Positions 51,039 through 61,624 of a stretch of DNA of 64,000 nucleotides are shown one piece after another (positions within the stretch are counted from its first letter, which is position 1; every line of letters starts with the position of its first letter). The position numbers and the translations under genes are program-made. Under the pieces are notes generated by a model. That model searched no databases, was not told where the DNA came from, and was given only the letters and a program-made list of their open reading frames with translations. This DNA comes from Gremmenia infestans (lineage: Eukaryota > Ascomycota > Leotiomycetes > Helotiales > Hamatocanthoscyphaceae), in assembly GCA_032629725.1 (NCBI GenBank), contig JAFEVB010000038.1:248001-312000 (forward strand), written 5' to 3'.

Positions 51039-52952
51039 TCAAACCCTCCGTCCACCAAACCCCCAAATCTTAGCCACACCCCCAACATCCATCCCCGTCC
51101 CTGCTTTCGCTGTAGCAGGAGGGCCAGCGAGAGCCGGTACAGCCATCGCAGGTAAAAACCCACACCCATCACCCCCGACCTCAAGCGGAACCCACCTCTC
51201 TTCACGCGCGCCATACCCCGTACCAGAAGCCGGACTTTCATCTTTGAGAATCTCGAAAACATAGCATGTATTTACTTGTTCCCTTTCTTTTCCCTTTTCC
51301 CTTTCCTCATTACCGAATCCAAGACCAGAGACAGATGCAGGTGCAGATGTAGATGTGAAAACGGAAGTGGAATTGAAGGCGAGGGGAGAGGTGGGAGGGG
51401 AAGTGGTGTATAGGATTTCGGCATCCCGCCTCGCTTTCGGTAGAGAGGATATAAAAACATGGAGATCGACGAATTGCGCGAATACTTGACCTAGTGCTGG
51501 ACGGACTGAGGTTGAGGAGGAAGAGAAGATGGTGAAGAGGGGGTGTGGGGGTTTGTGGTGATGAGGGGTTGGTGGAGTTGGAGATGTAGTTGTTGTTGGG
51601 ACTGGACAATGGGGAGCTGGATGAGGAGCGGGATGTTGGTGTGGAGGTGGAGAAAGTAGTGTATTATGCAGTACTGTGAGTAGATTTTGCGTTTTCGTTA
51701 GGATGTGCAGTTTCCGTGAGAGGGTCGTGAGGGTTGCGTGGGCTGTTGTTTGTTAGTGGGTGTTAAGCTTTGGTTTTGGAGAAGGAGTGAAGAAGGCGTG
51801 GAAAAGGCGAAGGAGAAAAAAGGGGAGGGATAGTACCTTTTGATTTCTCATGGTGTGAGAGGTGAGATGTTAAGAGGGGGCTTAGGGAATTGATTATTAG
51901 GATTTCGATTCCCTCGTCTTCGTCTTTGTGCTTGTCATCTTTCTCCATATCTGGATCCGGGATCGTGGAACGTGTAATGGGGCCTGGGCTTAGAGAGATA
52001 TCTGATGCTTGACTGTCGATTATTTCGCGCGGTGGAGATTGAGGAGGTGCTGGAGATGCAGGTGCAGGTGCAGGTGATTCAAGATCTGTGAGGATTTCAT
52101 CCAGGCCTTCGATGTCAAAGACGCGCGTTAGGGATATCATTTCCATTGCCATCTTTACACGCTCCTCCACCTCCTTGTCCACATTCCTGTCCCCATCCTT
52201 TCCGCCTGACCCTTTCCGAGAAACATAATTCCCGGTATCGTTTTCCCTAACCGCGGTTTCTGCATCCGAGGCTAGGAGGCGGAATTTTAGGATCTTGGAA
52301 AGGAGAGGAAGTGGGAAGGAAGAGGCGGTGCTTGTTATTATCGTTGCTTTCACTTTGGTTTTTGTGTTCTTCTTTGATTTCATTCCCTCGTGCTCAACTT
52401 GAGATCCCCTCTCCACCTGCAAGTGAGGAAGGAGAATTGATGTTAGGAGATGTAAAGATATCTACTCATATAATCCATTTATTAGCGACGTTACATATTC
52501 CATAAGTAGGTATTTTCTAAATTCCATCTCAGAATTGTTCTTTTAGACAAAGAAGAAAAGAAGGAAAGAAAGAAGAGAGGGGTTGAGTTAAGAGAAGATA
52601 TTTCAATGGCCGAGAATTTGAGAACTGGAGGATTCGAAGAGATAGGAAAGAAATATATACAACATACCAGAACCCCCTCATCCCCCCCGCTAACCCCCAA
52701 CACAACGCCCCTCTCTACTCCACCTCCTCCTCCTCCTTCTCTAGTCCCTACACCAAACACCCCATCCAAAACCCCACACCCCGTACTGACCCTCCCCCCA
52801 TTCCCATTCCCGTCCCTAGTAAATCTTTCCCCCCACCACCCCTCCCTCTCCAGCAAAACATCCGCCGAGATAGGAAGTGCCGGGACCGGCTTTTGCGTAT
52901 TGGTATTGGTATTGGCGTGCGTGTGAGCGTGAGCGTGTATTATCTCCGACAT
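51039..52952 (-). CDS. RecA/Rad51-fold recombination-like protein with degenerate P-loop
   Basis: Model: complement(51039..51742, 51837..52461, 52668..52952), 537 residues; introns of 94 and 206 bases, phases close. Long parts have no ATG, so the gene is easy to miss. The layout is that of fungal Rad51/RecA-like core proteins: RVSTGCGVLDGVF before the P-loop position, GVSGGDEGVL where a Walker A motif should be (residues 86-95), ISLHLLTSILL right after, then ATIITSTASSFPLPLLSKILKFRLLAS, a Walker B-like EGIEILIINSLSPLL, and late in the protein VFAQFVDLHVFISSLPKARRDAEILY, the common pattern of a Rad51-paralogue C-terminal region. The P-loop lacks the Lys-Thr pair, so ATP hydrolysis is doubtful. 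Several loops are low-complexity (His/Thr/Asn, Gly and Pro runs). A role in recombination is inferred from fold and from the rec8 neighbour. Confidence 0.72.
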
Positions 52953-54290
52953 AGCGATCCGTTTTCTCACTCGATCAAGCTTCAGTGCTTTGCTTCATCC
53001 ACCAAACCACCAATTCCAACCACAAGTTTCCGCTCGCTCAGCTTCCAGTTTCCAGTTTCCAGCTTCCAGCTTCCAGTTTCCATGCACCTATACCCCTCCA
53101 CTCACTCACTCCCTCACTCCCTCAGTACTAGCAGCAGCAGTACAACGTGCGATCAGACCAGACGCCTTCCCTTCCCTTACAGTAGGTATCTCATATCCCA
53201 TATCCCATATCTCATACCCTTCAATCTATATTCTCACTCGTACCCTACCTCAAGAACGTCAACTATCTTGTGTATGTACCTAGGTATTTTGAAACAAAGG
53301 CGGGTATTAGAGTGCAGTGTAGTGTAGTGAAGGGATGAAGTGATTGGTGAGTTGTACACTATACTATATGTAAATAAAAAACATCGAGGACGAGGATAAG
53401 GAGGCGAGGCGAGGCGATCCGGAGCTCTCTCGAATTAGCAAGCGAGGTCCTCTCTACCCTACTTAATGATACAGCTCAACTAATCTATCTGATATAACCT
53501 AATTTAATTTACCCTTAGATATAGTATTTCCTCGATTCCTTAAATCTATCTGTCACTACCTATTACTATCCCACTCCATACTGTACCTTACACCCAACCC
53601 AACCCAACCCATAAAATACAACACAATACAAATCACGTGCCACACATCTCCATTTCCTTCCATCCCTCTCTCCCTTCCCGCCCTGCCAGCCCTCTACAAC
53701 TCCCTTCCCAGCTAGCTAGTTCCTGTACTCTTAAAACTCTACGGATGGGGAAGATACACATACCTACTCATTGTGATAAATGTGTGTACATGGATTTCTC
53801 GTCTCCTTACGCATGTAAACAAACCATCCATCCATCCCATTTTGGCCATGGGTCTACCTACACAACACTAGAAGACGGACGGATGGATGGTCGGGACGTG
53901 TTGATTTAGAAAGACCGCCAAGTGCCTCCGGATGCAGGCAAAAGACATGGAATGTTCACAGGTTCGGCTGCAAGATGCATCAATTCATTCATTCGGTCAA
54001 TTTATGATCTATCCTATCCTATGCACGCTGGTATCACCTCTTTTTCTTATTTCGCTCGCTCCATTCTCACATACACAAGTAATAGGGCACCAATACCTCT
54101 TATTAAAGCGAATCCCTATAGCAACGCCCAATGAGACGTATCTCTCGCCTGGAAAACAAAAGAAACTTCTCGTATCTGATCAAGCTCCAGCTCCGTATCC
54201 AACAGCGTAAAGTATGATGCTTGCTCTTCGCATGTAAAGAAGCAAGCTACGACAATGTAATCATAATTAAGGATCGTGTGTCTTGCCACT
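52953..54290. other. Intergenic region between RecA-like gene and pal1
   Basis: The promoter of the RecA-like gene and the 3' flank of pal1. A seven-base tandem repeat lies at 53041-53081. The C-rich open frames here are low-complexity and unsupported. Confidence 0.45.
53041..53081. repeat. Seven-base tandem repeat (TTCCAGY)
   Basis: About six copies of TTCCAGT or TTCCAGC head to tail, starting roughly 90 bases upstream of the RecA-like start codon. Confidence 0.85.
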
Positions 54291-56310
54291 TCAAGACTCC
54301 ATTCTATCAGCCCTGGCCTTCCTAGGCCCACCTTTCAAACTCTTGACTCTGGACATGAATCCACCTCCGACCTTAGGAGCTTCACCACCCATACCATCAT
54401 TCGTAGTCCTTCTCTCGATACCAGCGAATCCACGACGAGGACTGCTAGGTGCTCTTGCACGCCCAACCCTATCTGGCTCGACAATAGTGATGCTCTCCTT
54501 TGGCTTATCATCACCCTTGCTGAATTCGTTGAAAAAAGGGTTGGATTCATGAATCTTGGTTCCCCCAGGAGTGTAATCTGGAGATCGCTGATTGTAAGCC
54601 CCCTCAGGGGTGGTGATTCGTCCAGAAGGACCATATTCACGCCTGCTACTGGTTATACCCTTGATTCTCTGAGCAACTGACTTCTTTCGGCCTAAACCAC
54701 CGCTCTCTGTGGGGGATGTTTGTTCGACCTCTCGTCGTTGCATGGCAGTTCTTGATGCTGGGGCTCCTTCCAAGAACGTAGAAGTACCCAAGCCCATCGT
54801 CTCTTCACCGTGAATAGGTTCAACTTTAGAAGTAGCGTTCATAATGTTGGAGTCCTGTCGGCGAGCATCAGGTCGAACGGCACCGTTGTCATAAGGCTCG
54901 AAACCATTCTTTCCCTGTACACCTGCACTATAATCCTTGAAAGCGTCACCGTCATTGTTGCCCAAAAATGTTGCGTGATCTGGACGCTTATTCAAAGGAC
55001 CTCCACCTCCTAGGACATTGTTCAAAGAATCCTTCGGGAATGCCTGCATTGGTGGTGGACGGCGACTACCTTGTTTATTTCGGTGTGGGTTGCAAGCATC
55101 GAATGGTCCATCGTGATGGAATACTATCTGATATTAGTACTGTCTTAGACATAGATCGAGAATACTCACATCCAGTACCATAAATACTAGTAACATCAAG
55201 TTTATCAATGACATCCAGCTTGCGATCTGGCTTTCTGGTCTTCCCATCCTTGGCATCACGCTCCCGGTGTCTACGTTCTCGTCGCCTTCTCTCTGACCTC
55301 TTCTTCTCTTCTTCCGGGTCGAGTAACTTGCGCGAAGCTTTGGACATTACAGAAGAGTCCGAATTACGTCGTACTCGCCTCCGCGATGATGAGCTTTCTG
55401 TTGGGTCGGCGAAGATATCCAATTCACCAGCTGGACGTGGCTTGGCTCCTGGCTTACGAGCTCGTAGTGCTTCCTCTTGAGAACGAGACGGTTTGTGTCG
55501 AGGGGGGACATTCTCGGATCGTCCAGATCCAGCTACTGATGTATAAGGTGGTGGAAGCCTGTCAGTGTTTGATCGAACCGGAGCCCGCATCTCATTACTG
55601 CCTAACGGTCTATCGTTGAGTGTAAGGTTGTCCTACATGCGAGTTAATACTGTGTGACGTGAAAGTCATCTCCCAGGATGGGTACTTGTGCATGGAATGA
55701 AGAGAAACATGTGAGATCTACGTACAAATAAATCAGCAGCATTGCCCGTCAATGCTGGCCTTCCCGCAGTCTCGTTTTGTGAAAATGCCATCTTGTCTGG
55801 TGAACCACCAAATGGTTTTGGATCGTTATTTGGAGAGGCGTCGAGAAAAGGGTTTCGTGATACAGGACGAGGGGGGGCTTCAAAGGGGGATGTGTGACCG
55901 TTGGAAGCGGGTGATGCTGCTCGATTGCGAAACGGATTGTTGGAAGAAAGGGTGAGATTGGGAGGGGAGGGACGCGAATCTATATGGCAAACAGGATCTC
56001 GTTAGCGGACGGATTCATGCATGAGTGTGATTGTACGAGTATGAATGACGACGAATGTCCTGGGGGTTGGGAATGCTCGGGGAATGAATCTGGCTTGGTG
56101 TGTGGGATGTCTGAAACGGAGCGATGGCCAACTTGATACGCCCAAACGTTGATAAGTGGGTGGGGAAGGGATATCGTTGCCTTGCAGAGTCGAAGCGCGC
56201 ACCCAAATTGGGCCAAACATGCATCGATTGGCAGATTGCGAGGGTACAGGATATGATACGGGGAGAACAAGGAGAAACACACCTGGATGCTGTGGTTGGG
56301 CGAGCGACAT
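54291..56310 (-). CDS. pal1: Pal1 family cell-morphology protein
   Basis: Model: complement(54291..55123, 55170..55632, 55726..55979, 56283..56310), 525 residues; introns of 46, 93 and 303 bases. Pal1 proteins sit at the cell cortex and in endocytic patches and help set cell shape. The conserved core spans the third splice: KLDVIDKLDVTSIYGTG joins LFHHDGPFDACNPHRN, which is diagnostic. Two NPF motifs near the N-terminus (NPFRNR, NPFLDA) are the kind bound by EH-domain endocytic proteins. The middle has a highly charged KKRSERRRRERRHRERD helix. The C-terminal half is disordered, Gly/Ser/Arg-rich. The first exon codes only nine residues and lies beyond a 303-base intron; the start is therefore the least certain part. 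Confidence 0.92.
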
Positions 56311-58367
56311 TACGGCGATGCTCTATTTCCTAGTCTGCCCAGGGATGGATTGATTGAGTGATTGATTGATTCTTGGGGTGGGACGCGAATATGCGTTCAA
56401 GTAATATCTGGCGATCTGATGTGGCAATGCACAACGGGTAAGGGGGGATATTTGACGGCAGTTGGAGTTGGAGCTGGAATGGTTGTCTTGGGAACAGGAG
56501 AAGGTGAAGGTGAATGTGAATAATGGAAGAAGATGGGGACGAGTAGTACAGTAGAGTAGGTAGGTAGTGGGACTGGTGGAGGTGTCTGTTTCGTCCGGCT
56601 GCTGATGGGTGGTGATGGTGGCGCTGTGAATGTTCCCTGACTAAATTTCGAACTCCTGACTCTTGAGATCGACAAACAAAGCAGCACTCAAATTTTGAAT
56701 GCGTCGGGAGATGAAGAGTGGACAAGAACGGTAAGGTGGAGTGCCGCTTTTCAATTCCAGAACCAGGTGCCGCGTTTTCAACCCCTCTACGAGTACTTCA
56801 AGCTCAAGCTCCGAGATGGTCTACTCCTAGCACAAGGGCTTGGAAGCTACGGAGGTACCTAGATACTCAGGTAGATTATCGCGGTGCCCAATACCTTTAG
56901 GTACCGAGAAGAGAATGGTCGAGCTCGAGTCCTGTAGTGCAATGTCCGTCCCCAGAAGCAGTGAAAATTGGAAGCGGGCGATTAATCTGTGGATAGCGAG
57001 AGAAGGGCGTTCGAGCGGGGTCTTCTCTACTCTGACGGTGTGGTGTGGTGTAGTGTAGTGTGGTATGTGTGTGTTTGTGACACGGATGACAGGATAGTCT
57101 CACAGGAGGACGGGCAGTCGGGAACGAGGGCGTAGATATTCGTAAGCTAGGTCTTCGAGTCGTGCTGTGTGGAGTATACTGGACTGACTGCACTGCATGC
57201 ACTGTGCTATGCGTATTCAGGGAATAGATACAGTCAGGTAGAGAGAAGTCTGCTTGGTTTTTTCTAGGTAAAATAAAACGTGCGGTGCTGGAGAGATTCT
57301 TGTGAGGATGTTGACTTTGCAGAGGTAAGAAGGAAAGGAAAGGCAGCTGCTCTCCGTAGCCCAGTACAGCTTTTCGTTCGTTACCTCATCGCCTCCATAT
57401 TTTCTCTCTCATCAATACTGGATGCAGAAGGACCCCTATCTTCGGATGTCCCATTTCAGGGATATTACGACTCGGTTTTATGGGGAAATGATGCGAATGC
57501 CTTCAAATTTAAGCTTATTAAGGGAGGTTTAACCCATCTATTGGTGGAATCATGACCACATTGAGTATCCACCCCCTGAACTACTGTAGTGCAGCCACTG
57601 TTCCTCCCCTTTTGGTAGACCCGGCGTCCCGTATTAGGCAAACACAATCTGGGTAGCTTGTAGCTTAAACTGTCACGGCAACGACACTATGGTCACGAGA
57701 TCGTAAAGGAGACGCTTGACGTTCAGACATGCATGGCGTCTTTTGGATAGCTGAAAGATCGATAACGTGGGGTAGAATCTAATATATACTATACTAGCTG
57801 GTTCCGAGGTCTCTCGCGGTCAAAATAACTTTGTGTTTGCAATTCGAAGTTCTAAACACGGAATTGGAAGGTTCTACTGTATAGAGTCCAAGAGATCTTC
57901 CATTAACCGCATAAGTCAAATCTAATCAGGAAGGAGTTGAATACGGAGTACTGTATAGTACTGTACTGTAGGCGGTGAGATTCCCTCACTCGTAAAAGCG
58001 GGGAAAGCCACCAGAGCGACATCATGGCATGAAGCCAAGTGATGGACGGACCAATTCCCTTTAACAATGCAGACTTTTGTTTTTCTCAATCATACAGTAG
58101 TTCATGTAAAGCTGTGTACCGAGATGAGATTCCCAATCCGATAAATCAAAATACAGAAAGATCCATGCAAGAAAGCAATCCTTGGATCCCATCCATATGC
58201 TGCGTCCAGTAACCTAAGCACGTGTGGGGTTGGACAGAGATGCCGGTGCCGCTAAGCAAAAGAACGATCCACACCCAGCTTGAGCATCTCAGCCTCGTCG
58301 TGACTTTCAACCAACCTCAGCCTCGACTTTCACATCTCTCACCAGCTAGCTCTTCCCACATACTGTA
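56311..58367. other. Divergent intergenic region between pal1 and med31
   Basis: About 2 kb. TACGGAGTAC occurs at 57942-57951 beside several AGTACTGTA words. The 3' end is C/T-rich and read as the med31 leader. Open frames (57280-57555 and others) have no support. Confidence 0.45.
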
Positions 58368-58860
58368 ATGGCAGCCACCTCACCACCCCAAGATATCCCC
58401 ATGCCCGACACGCAAACACCGCCTGCAATCCCCAGCAGCACATCCGATTCCGACGAGCCAAAATACGGAGGCTTCACGCGCTTCGAAGTCGAACTAGAGG
58501 TCCTTCCCCCTCCCTACCTACCCAATCAATCAATAACTCATCTCCCAACCCCAAGTTACCTACCTTAACTAACACCCCCTCCCCCCACAGTTCGTACAAT
58601 CTCTCTCCTCCCCCCTCTACCTCAACCACCTAGCCTCGCAAAAATACCTCGAGAACCCAGCCTTCGTCGCCTACCTCTCCTACCTGCAATACTGGGCCCT
58701 ACCCCACTATGCCAAATACCTCATGTACCCGGGCCCGACGCTGAAGAATCTCGAGTTGCTGCAGCAGGAGCGGTTTCGGGCCGATGTGCTGAGTCCGGAT
58801 GTGGTGGGGGGGTTGATGGAGGAGGGGGTTAGGGCAGCGGAGGCTTGGAGGGGGAGTTAG
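58368..58860 (+). CDS. med31: Mediator complex subunit 31 (Soh1)
   Basis: Model: join(58368..58499, 58591..58860), 133 residues; intron of 91 bases with donor GTCCTT. It is part of the Mediator middle module and helps couple activators to RNA polymerase II in the nucleus. The body is the highly conserved Med31 domain: RFEVELEFVQSLSSPLYLNHLA (across the splice), YLENPAFVAYLSYLQYW, and YAKYLMYPGPTLKNLELLQQERF. The N-terminal 30 residues are a Pro/Ser/Thr tail common in filamentous fungi. Length fits the family. Confidence 0.97.
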
Positions 58861-59224
58861 GGGGTTTGAGAGGCGGAAGATTAGTATGGCGGCGGATTTA
58901 TATGATGAGAAAGCGAAAGGGAAGGGAAGATGTTGCGTTGGGTTTTGGGTTTAAAACTGGTTTGGGATGGGGGAACGGTAATACCAGGCGTTTAGGTGAG
59001 ATATGAATAAACGATATCATGGGCGTTCAAGAAGGAAGACTTTTCTTCTCAAAGTAATCAACTTTGAGAGTGACATCAGAGTGCCAAATGATTCGATTCC
59101 CCATTACGCCACGCTGAACCGCAAGCAACCCAAACAAAACACCTCTTAGCACTTCTCCCCCAATCTGAAAATCTACTAAACCATCTTTCCCTCCCACAAT
59201 TCCCCTTCTGCGACCACAATCCCC
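58861..59224. other. Convergent intergenic region between med31 and rpc11
   Basis: 364 bases holding the two 3' ends, C/T-rich at the right. No gene. Confidence 0.55.
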
Positions 59225-59836
59225 CTAATTCTCCCTCCAAGAATGCTCACAAGTCATACACTACAAGTCATCAGCCTCATGCCCCCCCAAAGAAAGTTCC
59301 CACCATAAAAGAAACCCCCCCCCTCACTCTCCCCAAAAAGCAAACTCAGCAAACTCACCTTATAAAAACTAGTCATCGGCTCATCCGCACTCCTAATCTG
59401 CACCTGGTAATACGCCGCCTCATCGCCATCACACCCATCCTTCGTACACTGCACCCGCGCCCTCTGCGCGTTATCCCACTGGCCCTTGCCCCCGAACATA
59501 TCTTCCCTCTCCTTATGCGTGAACGTCTTGCGCTCGTAGTAGCGCGCTTGCAGGATGTATTGGTAGGGACAGGTTAGGCATTCGAGCCGGTGGTTTCCCG
59601 CGTTGGTTATGTCTTCTGGGGATCTGTTTTGGGGAGGGAGGTTAGTAGGGGGATGGGGTAGGATGGGATAGGGCAAGGGGAGGAGGAAGGGAGGCTTACA
59701 CGGTGGATATGTTGAGCACGTTGCTGCAGGAGGGGCAGACTTTGGTAAGGGGTTAGTTTTTTACTTGCATTTGCGGTTTCGCACATGGTAAGACAAGACG
59801 CTGGAGATAATCAGGATTGGACGTACAGAGTAACAT
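59225..59836 (-). CDS. rpc11: RNA polymerase III subunit Rpc11 (C11)
   Basis: Model: complement(59225..59260, 59359..59623, 59700..59739, 59827..59836), 116 residues. It is needed for RNA cleavage and termination by Pol III in the nucleus. The first exon codes just MLL plus one base; splicing gives MLLFCPSCSNVLNIST, the usual start. The N-terminal zinc ribbon uses CPSC and CLTC; the C-terminal TFIIS-like ribbon has CTKDGC, the acidic active-site hairpin RSADEP and, across the last splice, CMTCEHSWREN. The family's usual length is about 110. The tRNA-Trp in the same window is of course a Pol III transcript, but there is no link beyond that. Confidence 0.97.
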
Positions 59837-60257
59837 CTTAACATGTGCTGAATCTCGAGAGACAATTAAAACTCCTTGCTGTTTATAACGTACAGAAAGT
59901 AAAAGCGATGAGAAAAGGCTGAGTCAAAAATTATATGTTAGAGAATAGGCCGGTAGCCTCGTCGGCCAAAGTTTCTTCCGGCGCTAAATGCGTCGCATCG
60001 CATCCATTGCATCCTCCTTGATGTCGTACTGCCTGTATCAACACAGGAAGCGCTGAACTGTGAAAACCATACTCCGTACCGTCTCTTTTTCCTACCTAAA
60101 GACCCGTGGCCTGTTGCACAATCATACATCTGTCCTTACAAACACCAACGAAAACACCAGCCTAATATACTTCTCCACCCCGCCCTCTAATCCGCAACTT
60201 CATCCTCCACCAAGAGTCTCAAACCGCCCGCCCCCGATCCACGAAGAAAAAAAAACC
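59837..60257. promoter_or_regulatory. Shared divergent promoter of rpc11 and ankyrin gene
   Basis: 421 bases between two divergent start codons must hold both promoters. A TACTCCGTAC word (60070-60079), the reverse complement of a motif seen elsewhere in the window, lies inside. No clear TATA box. Confidence 0.5.
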
Positions 60258-61081
60258 ATGGCAGCAACACACCAACAAGAAGAAGTCGAGGTAATAAGCA
60301 CCCCTTCCCCAATACCCCCTTCTTATCTTCTTTCCTCCTTTGTTAATAGTAACTGACTAACAACCAACAGGGCGCCTCCCCCGGCGAACAACTAATCGAA
60401 GCCTGCCGCCGCAACAACACCGACCTCCTCCAATCCCTCATAACAGCAGCCGGCTCCCCCACCGCAGCAGCAACCCTTCTAAACGACACGAAAACCGTAC
60501 TAGGGAACCACGCGTACCACGAAGCCGCGCTACGAGGGAATTGTAAGCACCCCCCTCCCCCTCCCCCTCCCCCAACCCAATCTCCCTCACCCCTCCACAA
60601 CCCCCAACCCACTAACCTCACACCCCCCCGCCCCCCAGACGAAATCATCGACCTCCTCCTCGACCAAGACCTCTTCGAATGCGACCCGCTGACGCGCCTC
60701 GACGCCGACACCCCCCTGCACTCCGCCATCCGCTACCTCAACACGCTCCCCCTGCCCCTCTCCCCCCACAACCTCGAATACGCACTCGGCCTCATCTCCA
60801 TGATGCTAGAAGCCGGCTCCGACCCGCGCATCCGGAATAAAGCGCACCTGACCCCGGCCGCGCTGTGCGATCCGGGCTTGGGCAAGGTGCGCGAGGTGCT
60901 GGAGGAAGCCGTGTTCGTGCAGATGGAGAGGGGCGGTTTCGATGAGGCGGAGGAGGATTACAATGGTGGGGAAGAGGGAGGAGAGGAAGGGGGGAGTGAT
61001 AGCGGGAGTGATTTCGATCGGGAGGAGTTGGAGGAGCAGAGGGGCCAGAGGAATGGGCATGGGAATGGCAAGGCGTTTTGA
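60258..61081 (+). CDS. Ankyrin-repeat protein
   Basis: Model: join(60258..60290, 60371..60542, 60639..61081), 215 residues. The middle carries two or three ankyrin-type repeats: EQLIEACRRNNTDLLQSLI, YHEAALRGNYEIIDLLLDQ (joined by the second splice), then DADTPLHSAIRYLN and MMLEAGSDPRIRNKAHLTPA. The C-terminal 40 residues are Gly/Glu/Asp-rich and acidic. It has no signal or membrane segment, so it is probably cytosolic or nuclear. Small single-domain ankyrin proteins of this type occur across ascomycetes, including yeast, without a firm role. The second intron is almost free of purines. Confidence 0.88.
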
Positions 61082-61624
61082 GCTAGAAGTCAAGTTGGGC
61101 TGCGTTTGAGGGTGGAGACTTTACTTATGGAGTTCTGGTTTGATAGATGGTGGTTCGCTTGGGATGGACAGCTGATTTTACAATGGCATAGCGTGCGTGC
61201 GTGCGTGCGTGCGTGGGTACGTGGGTGGAGAATATCATGATGCGATACAGAGAACGTCGATTGTACATACACGCATTGAGCAGAGTAGAAAGCTCTGCAA
61301 AACAAATAAAGCAAGCAAGCAAGCAAGTCATTTCCAACACCTACCTACCTCTCTTCTTACTTTTCGGAAATTCACGCAAGCAATGAATGCAATACATGCA
61401 CCTCGAAGTTAAACAGCAAGTAATAATTATAATTCTGGTGTAATCATTCTCTCAATCTCCATATCAATGTACAATAGGAGTCTAGTCTAACAATGCAAAA
61501 GGGGTATCTTAGGTTTCAACAACGGAAAAGAAAAACCAACCATCCATCCCTATTCCTCCTCATCCAACTGCTTCTTTCCCAAAACGCAATCTCCCATTCA
61601 GTCATAATTCATACCCATACCCCA
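61082..61624. other. Convergent intergenic region with GCGT microsatellite
   Basis: The 3' flanks of the ankyrin and thaumatin-like genes. A GCGT tandem repeat lies at 61191-61215 and a CAAG/GCAA repeat near 61310-61326. No gene. Confidence 0.6.
61191..61215. repeat. GCGT microsatellite
   Basis: Six uninterrupted copies of GCGT plus one base, in the 3' flank of the ankyrin gene. Confidence 0.95.

Noticed and set aside
51310..51609. 99-codon frame starting MSSPNNN as a separate gene
   Set aside because: It overlaps the third exon of the RecA-like gene in another frame; the exon frame carries the conserved motif and closes in phase.
60343..60729. 128-codon Ser/Gly/Arg-rich minus-strand frame
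   Set aside because: Complement of the C-rich introns and exons of the ankyrin gene.
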